A DNA stretch of 7,598 nucleotides from Planctomycetia bacterium (GTDB lineage Bacteria; Planctomycetota; Planctomycetia; Pirellulales; UBA1268), in contig RFUD01000104.1 in the NCBI GenBank assembly GCA_009923125.1, positions 1-7,598 of the forward strand. The letters run 5' to 3'. The notes beneath the pieces were generated by a model. It did not search any database. It saw only the letters and a program-made list of their open reading frames with translations, and was not told the DNA's origin. Position numbers and translations under genes: made by a program. How positions within the stretch are numbered: position 1 is the stretch's first letter; every line of letters begins with the position of its first letter. Below are positions 5,813 through 7,598 of this stretch, in pieces.

Positions 5813-5845
5813 GACGGAACTCACCGGTGTGACGCTTCGCGGGCA

Positions 5846-5866
5846 GCGGTGAGTGTAGATCACCGC
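5846..5866. repeat. Perfect 7-bp inverted repeat in the gcvT leader
   Basis: GCGGTGA (5846-5852) and TCACCGC (5860-5866) are perfect inverted copies with a 7-nt centre, 34 nt before the gcvT ATG. On the minus strand the centre TCTACAC contains most of a -10-like TACACT, with only a poor -35 match upstream. The arrangement fits an operator over a weak promoter, or a hairpin in the mRNA leader. It starts 3 nt from a second, longer inverted repeat. Confidence 0.4.
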
Positions 5867-5869
5867 CAC

Positions 5870-5897
5870 GATCCCGCCAGCCTGCGGCCGCGGGATC
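5870..5897 (-). terminator. Terminator-like hairpin after rnr
   Basis: GATCCCGC (5870-5877) and GCGGGATC (5890-5897) are perfect 8-bp inverted repeats around 12 nt; GCC-GCA-GGC inside can extend the stem across a small internal loop. It lies 9 nt after the rnr stop codon, the usual place for a 3' hairpin. No T-run follows on the minus strand, so it may be a Rho-assisted terminator, an mRNA 3'-end stabiliser, or a regulatory site of gcvT instead. Confidence 0.4.
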
Positions 5898-5906
5898 AAC
5901 GCGGGG

Positions 5907-7598
5907 CTACCCTTCCCGGCGGCGTTGCCTGCGAGCCTTCTTCGCGCGCTTTCCCGCCTGCTTGCCGCGCGGCGCGGCGGGCCGGCCCTTGCGACGGCGC
6001 ACGTCGGCCGCCCGCGGGGCGGCCGGCCCGCGGCTGCGGGTGCCCACGAGACGGAAGTCGAGCGTGCGGCGATCGACGTCCACCTTCGCCACCGCCACCC
6101 GCACGCGATCGCCGAGCCGGAACGCATGGCCGGGCCGGCGGCCCGACAGGGTGTGGCTGGCACGGTCGAAGCGGTAGGTGTCGGCGGGCAACGCCTCGAT
6201 CGCCACGAGCCCTTCGGCGGGCAGGTCGATCCCCTGCACGAAGATGCCGAACGCCTCGACCCCCGTCACCACGGCGTCCATCTCCTGGCCGACGCGCGTC
6301 GCCAGGTAGTTGAGCAGCTTCAGCTTCACCAGCTCGCGCTCCGCCGCCTCCGCCCGGCGCTCGAGCTGCGAGCATTGGTCGCCCAGCCGGGCCAGGCCCT
6401 CGGCCGGCGGCTTCCGCCCCCGGGCCACGAGGTCGAGCGCCCGATGCACGGTGAGGTCCGGATAGCGGCGGATCGGAGATGTGAAATGGCAGTAGCAGTC
6501 GCTCGCCAGGGCGAAGTGGCCGTCTTCCTGGGGGCCATAGGCGGCCCGCGTCAGGCTGCGCAGCACGGCGTAATTCACGGCGTGCTCCTCCGCCCGGCCG
6601 GCCACGAGACCCAGCAGCCGCTGCAGCTCGAACCGGCTTTCGAGCGAATCGACCTCGTAGCCGAGCTCGGTGACGAACTCGGTCAGCTGCCGGAGCTTCC
6701 GCAGGTCGGGCGACGGGTGGATCCGCCGCAGGAAGGGCGCTCCGGCCCCGGCGAGCATCTCGGCCACGGCTTCGTTCGCCGAGAGCATGAACTCCTCGAT
6801 GATCTTGTGGCTCTCGGTGTTCTCGACGACGTGCGCCCCCTCGACCCGGCCGTCGCGGTCGAGGTCGATCTTCACCTCGGGCATCGAGAGCTCGAGCGCG
6901 CCCCGGGCGGTTCTCCGGGCCCGCAGGATCCGCGCGAGGTCGCGCATCCGGCCGAGCAGCGACCGTACGGCCGGCGCCATCTCGACCGCCCGCGTCTCGG
7001 GATCGCCGAGGAACACGTCCACCTCCTCGTAGGTGAACCGCCGCGCGCTCTTGATCGCCGACCGCTCCACTTCGGCGTGCACCGGCGCCCCATCCGGCGT
7101 GAACTCCATCCAGCAGGTCCGGGCGTAGCGGACGCGGCCAGGCTGCAGGCTCGCGAGATTGTTCGACACGATCTCCGGCAGCATCGGGATCACGCGGTCG
7201 GGCAGGTAGACGCTCGTCCCGCGGGCGAGCGCCTCCTGGTCGAGCGGCGAGCCCTCGGGAACGAAGTGCGACACGTCGGCGATGTGCACGCCGAGCAGCC
7301 AGTGGTCGCGATCGATCCGTTCGAGGGAGATCGCGTCGTCGAAGTCGCGGGCGTCGACGGGATCGATCGTCACGATCGTCTGCCGGGTGAGGTCGCGACG
7401 GCCGCGCTCGATCGCCTCCGTGAACCGCCCGGCCTGCCGCCTGGCATCCTCCGCCACCGCGTCGGGGAAGGGGCCGGGCAGGCCGAATTCGTGGATCACC
7501 GTCTGCGTGTCGACGCCCGGCTCACCCGCCTTGCCGAGCACCTCGACGAGCACTCCCTCGCCGTCGCGCAGGTGCGTGGGAAACCGCACCATCTCGAC
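5907..7598 (-). CDS. rnr: RNase R-type 3'-5' exoribonuclease (5' end cut by window edge)
   Basis: The last 563 residues of a hydrolytic RNase II/R enzyme are visible; the frame is open through the right edge, so the cold-shock domains and true start lie outside. It degrades structured RNA from the 3' end in the cytoplasm. Numbering from the inner Met at 7592: the end of the N-terminal RNA-binding part (1-65), then the RNB catalytic domain (about 69-395) with TIDPVDARDFDDAIS (75-89), whose Asp cluster D77, D83, D85, D86 binds Mg2+, VHIADVSHFV (102-111), NNLASLQPG (144-152), and CHFTSPIRRYPDLTVHRAL (368-386) with the catalytic Arg pair. A C-terminal S1 domain follows (about 438-517), then a 44-residue tail rich in Arg, Lys, Ala and Pro. 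S1 plus the basic tail favour RNase R over RNase II. gcvT follows 94 nt downstream but is functionally unrelated. Confidence 0.95.
   Translation of the reverse strand, partial: VEMVRFPTHLRDGEGVLVEVLGKAGEPGVDTQTVIHEFGLPGPFPDAVAEDARRQAGRFTEAIERGRRDLTRQTIVTIDPVDARDFDDAISLERIDRDHWLLGVHIADVSHFVPEGSPLDQEALARGTSVYLPDRVIPMLPEIVSNNLASLQPGRVRYARTCWMEFTPDGAPVHAEVERSAIKSARRFTYEEVDVFLGDPETRAVEMAPAVRSLLGRMRDLARILRARRTARGALELSMPEVKIDLDRDGRVEGAHVVENTESHKIIEEFMLSANEAVAEMLAGAGAPFLRRIHPSPDLRKLRQLTEFVTELGYEVDSLESRFELQRLLGLVAGRAEEHAVNYAVLRSLTRAAYGPQEDGHFALASDCYCHFTSPIRRYPDLTVHRALDLVARGRKPPAEGLARLGDQCSQLERRAEAAERELVKLKLLNYLATRVGQEMDAVVTGVEAFGIFVQGIDLPAEGLVAIEALPADTYRFDRASHTLSGRRPGHAFRLGDRVRVAVAKVDVDRRTLDFRLVGTRSRGPAAPRAADVRRRKGRPAAPRGKQAGKRAKKARRQRRREG

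Noticed and set aside
5813..5906. Glycine riboswitch before gcvT
   Set aside because: The spacer is too short for a usual tandem or single glycine aptamer and shows none of its conserved core sequences; only two simple hairpins are present.
4241..6313. 690-residue open frame on the plus strand opposite gcvH, gcvT and the end of rnr
   Set aside because: It is antisense to three well-recognised genes, is very rich in Arg, His and Pro, has no recognisable motif, and is typical of high-GC shadow frames.
1..7598. Mobile element, CRISPR array, tRNA or defence system
   Set aside because: I see no transposase, integrase, direct-repeat array, clover-leaf sequence or defence-type domain on either strand; nearly all bases are in housekeeping genes.

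Overview
The window is a GC-rich stretch (by eye well over 65% G+C) of a bacterial chromosome. All nine protein genes lie on the minus strand, so transcription runs from the right edge to the left: rnr (5' end cut off), gcvT, gcvH, a lipM/lplA-like acyltransferase, an FHA-domain protein, an 80-residue unknown protein, a TPR lipoprotein, serC, and serA (3' end cut off). I see no rRNA, tRNA, mobile element, CRISPR array or phage gene. Base composition and the high-GC codon use look uniform, with no sign of recent transfer. The FHA protein, the small protein with a PTTCERDY...[14 protein letters not shown] block, and the gcvT-gcvH-acyltransferase order resemble Planctomycetota (Pirellulales-like) genomes. 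That assignment is from memory of family resemblance, not a search.

Right part (4238-7598): an RNase R-type exoribonuclease with a very basic tail is followed, after a 94-nt spacer holding two adjacent perfect inverted repeats, by the glycine cleavage proteins T and H. Next comes a lipoate/octanoate transferase-family enzyme (3429-4220) that keeps the Cys expected of the LipM octanoyltransferase branch as well as the family Lys. GcvH is the natural acceptor for that enzyme, so the pair probably makes and uses the lipoylated H protein. The P protein (gcvP or gcvPA/gcvPB) is not in the cluster and must be elsewhere.

Middle part (1498-3323): a cytoplasmic FHA phosphothreonine-reader protein, a small protein I cannot assign (its second half resembles the first two helices of a LexA-type winged helix), and a TPR lipoprotein. 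The 194-nt gap between the FHA gene and the small gene holds two separate dyads.

Left part (1-1501): serC and serA, consecutive steps of serine synthesis, form an operon. A convincing sigma70-like promoter (TTGACC-N17-TATCCT) lies just upstream, its -35 box overlapping the stop codon of the TPR gene. Serine synthesis and glycine cleavage share the C1/glycine-serine pool, so the two ends of the window are metabolically related, although unrelated genes separate them.

Most of the window is ordinary housekeeping DNA and I do not see a clear new multi-gene system. The parts most worth a second look are the small unknown protein with its dyad-bearing leader, the LipM-like enzyme beside gcvH without gcvP, the double inverted repeat before gcvT, and the FHA protein's Thr/Ser-rich tail.
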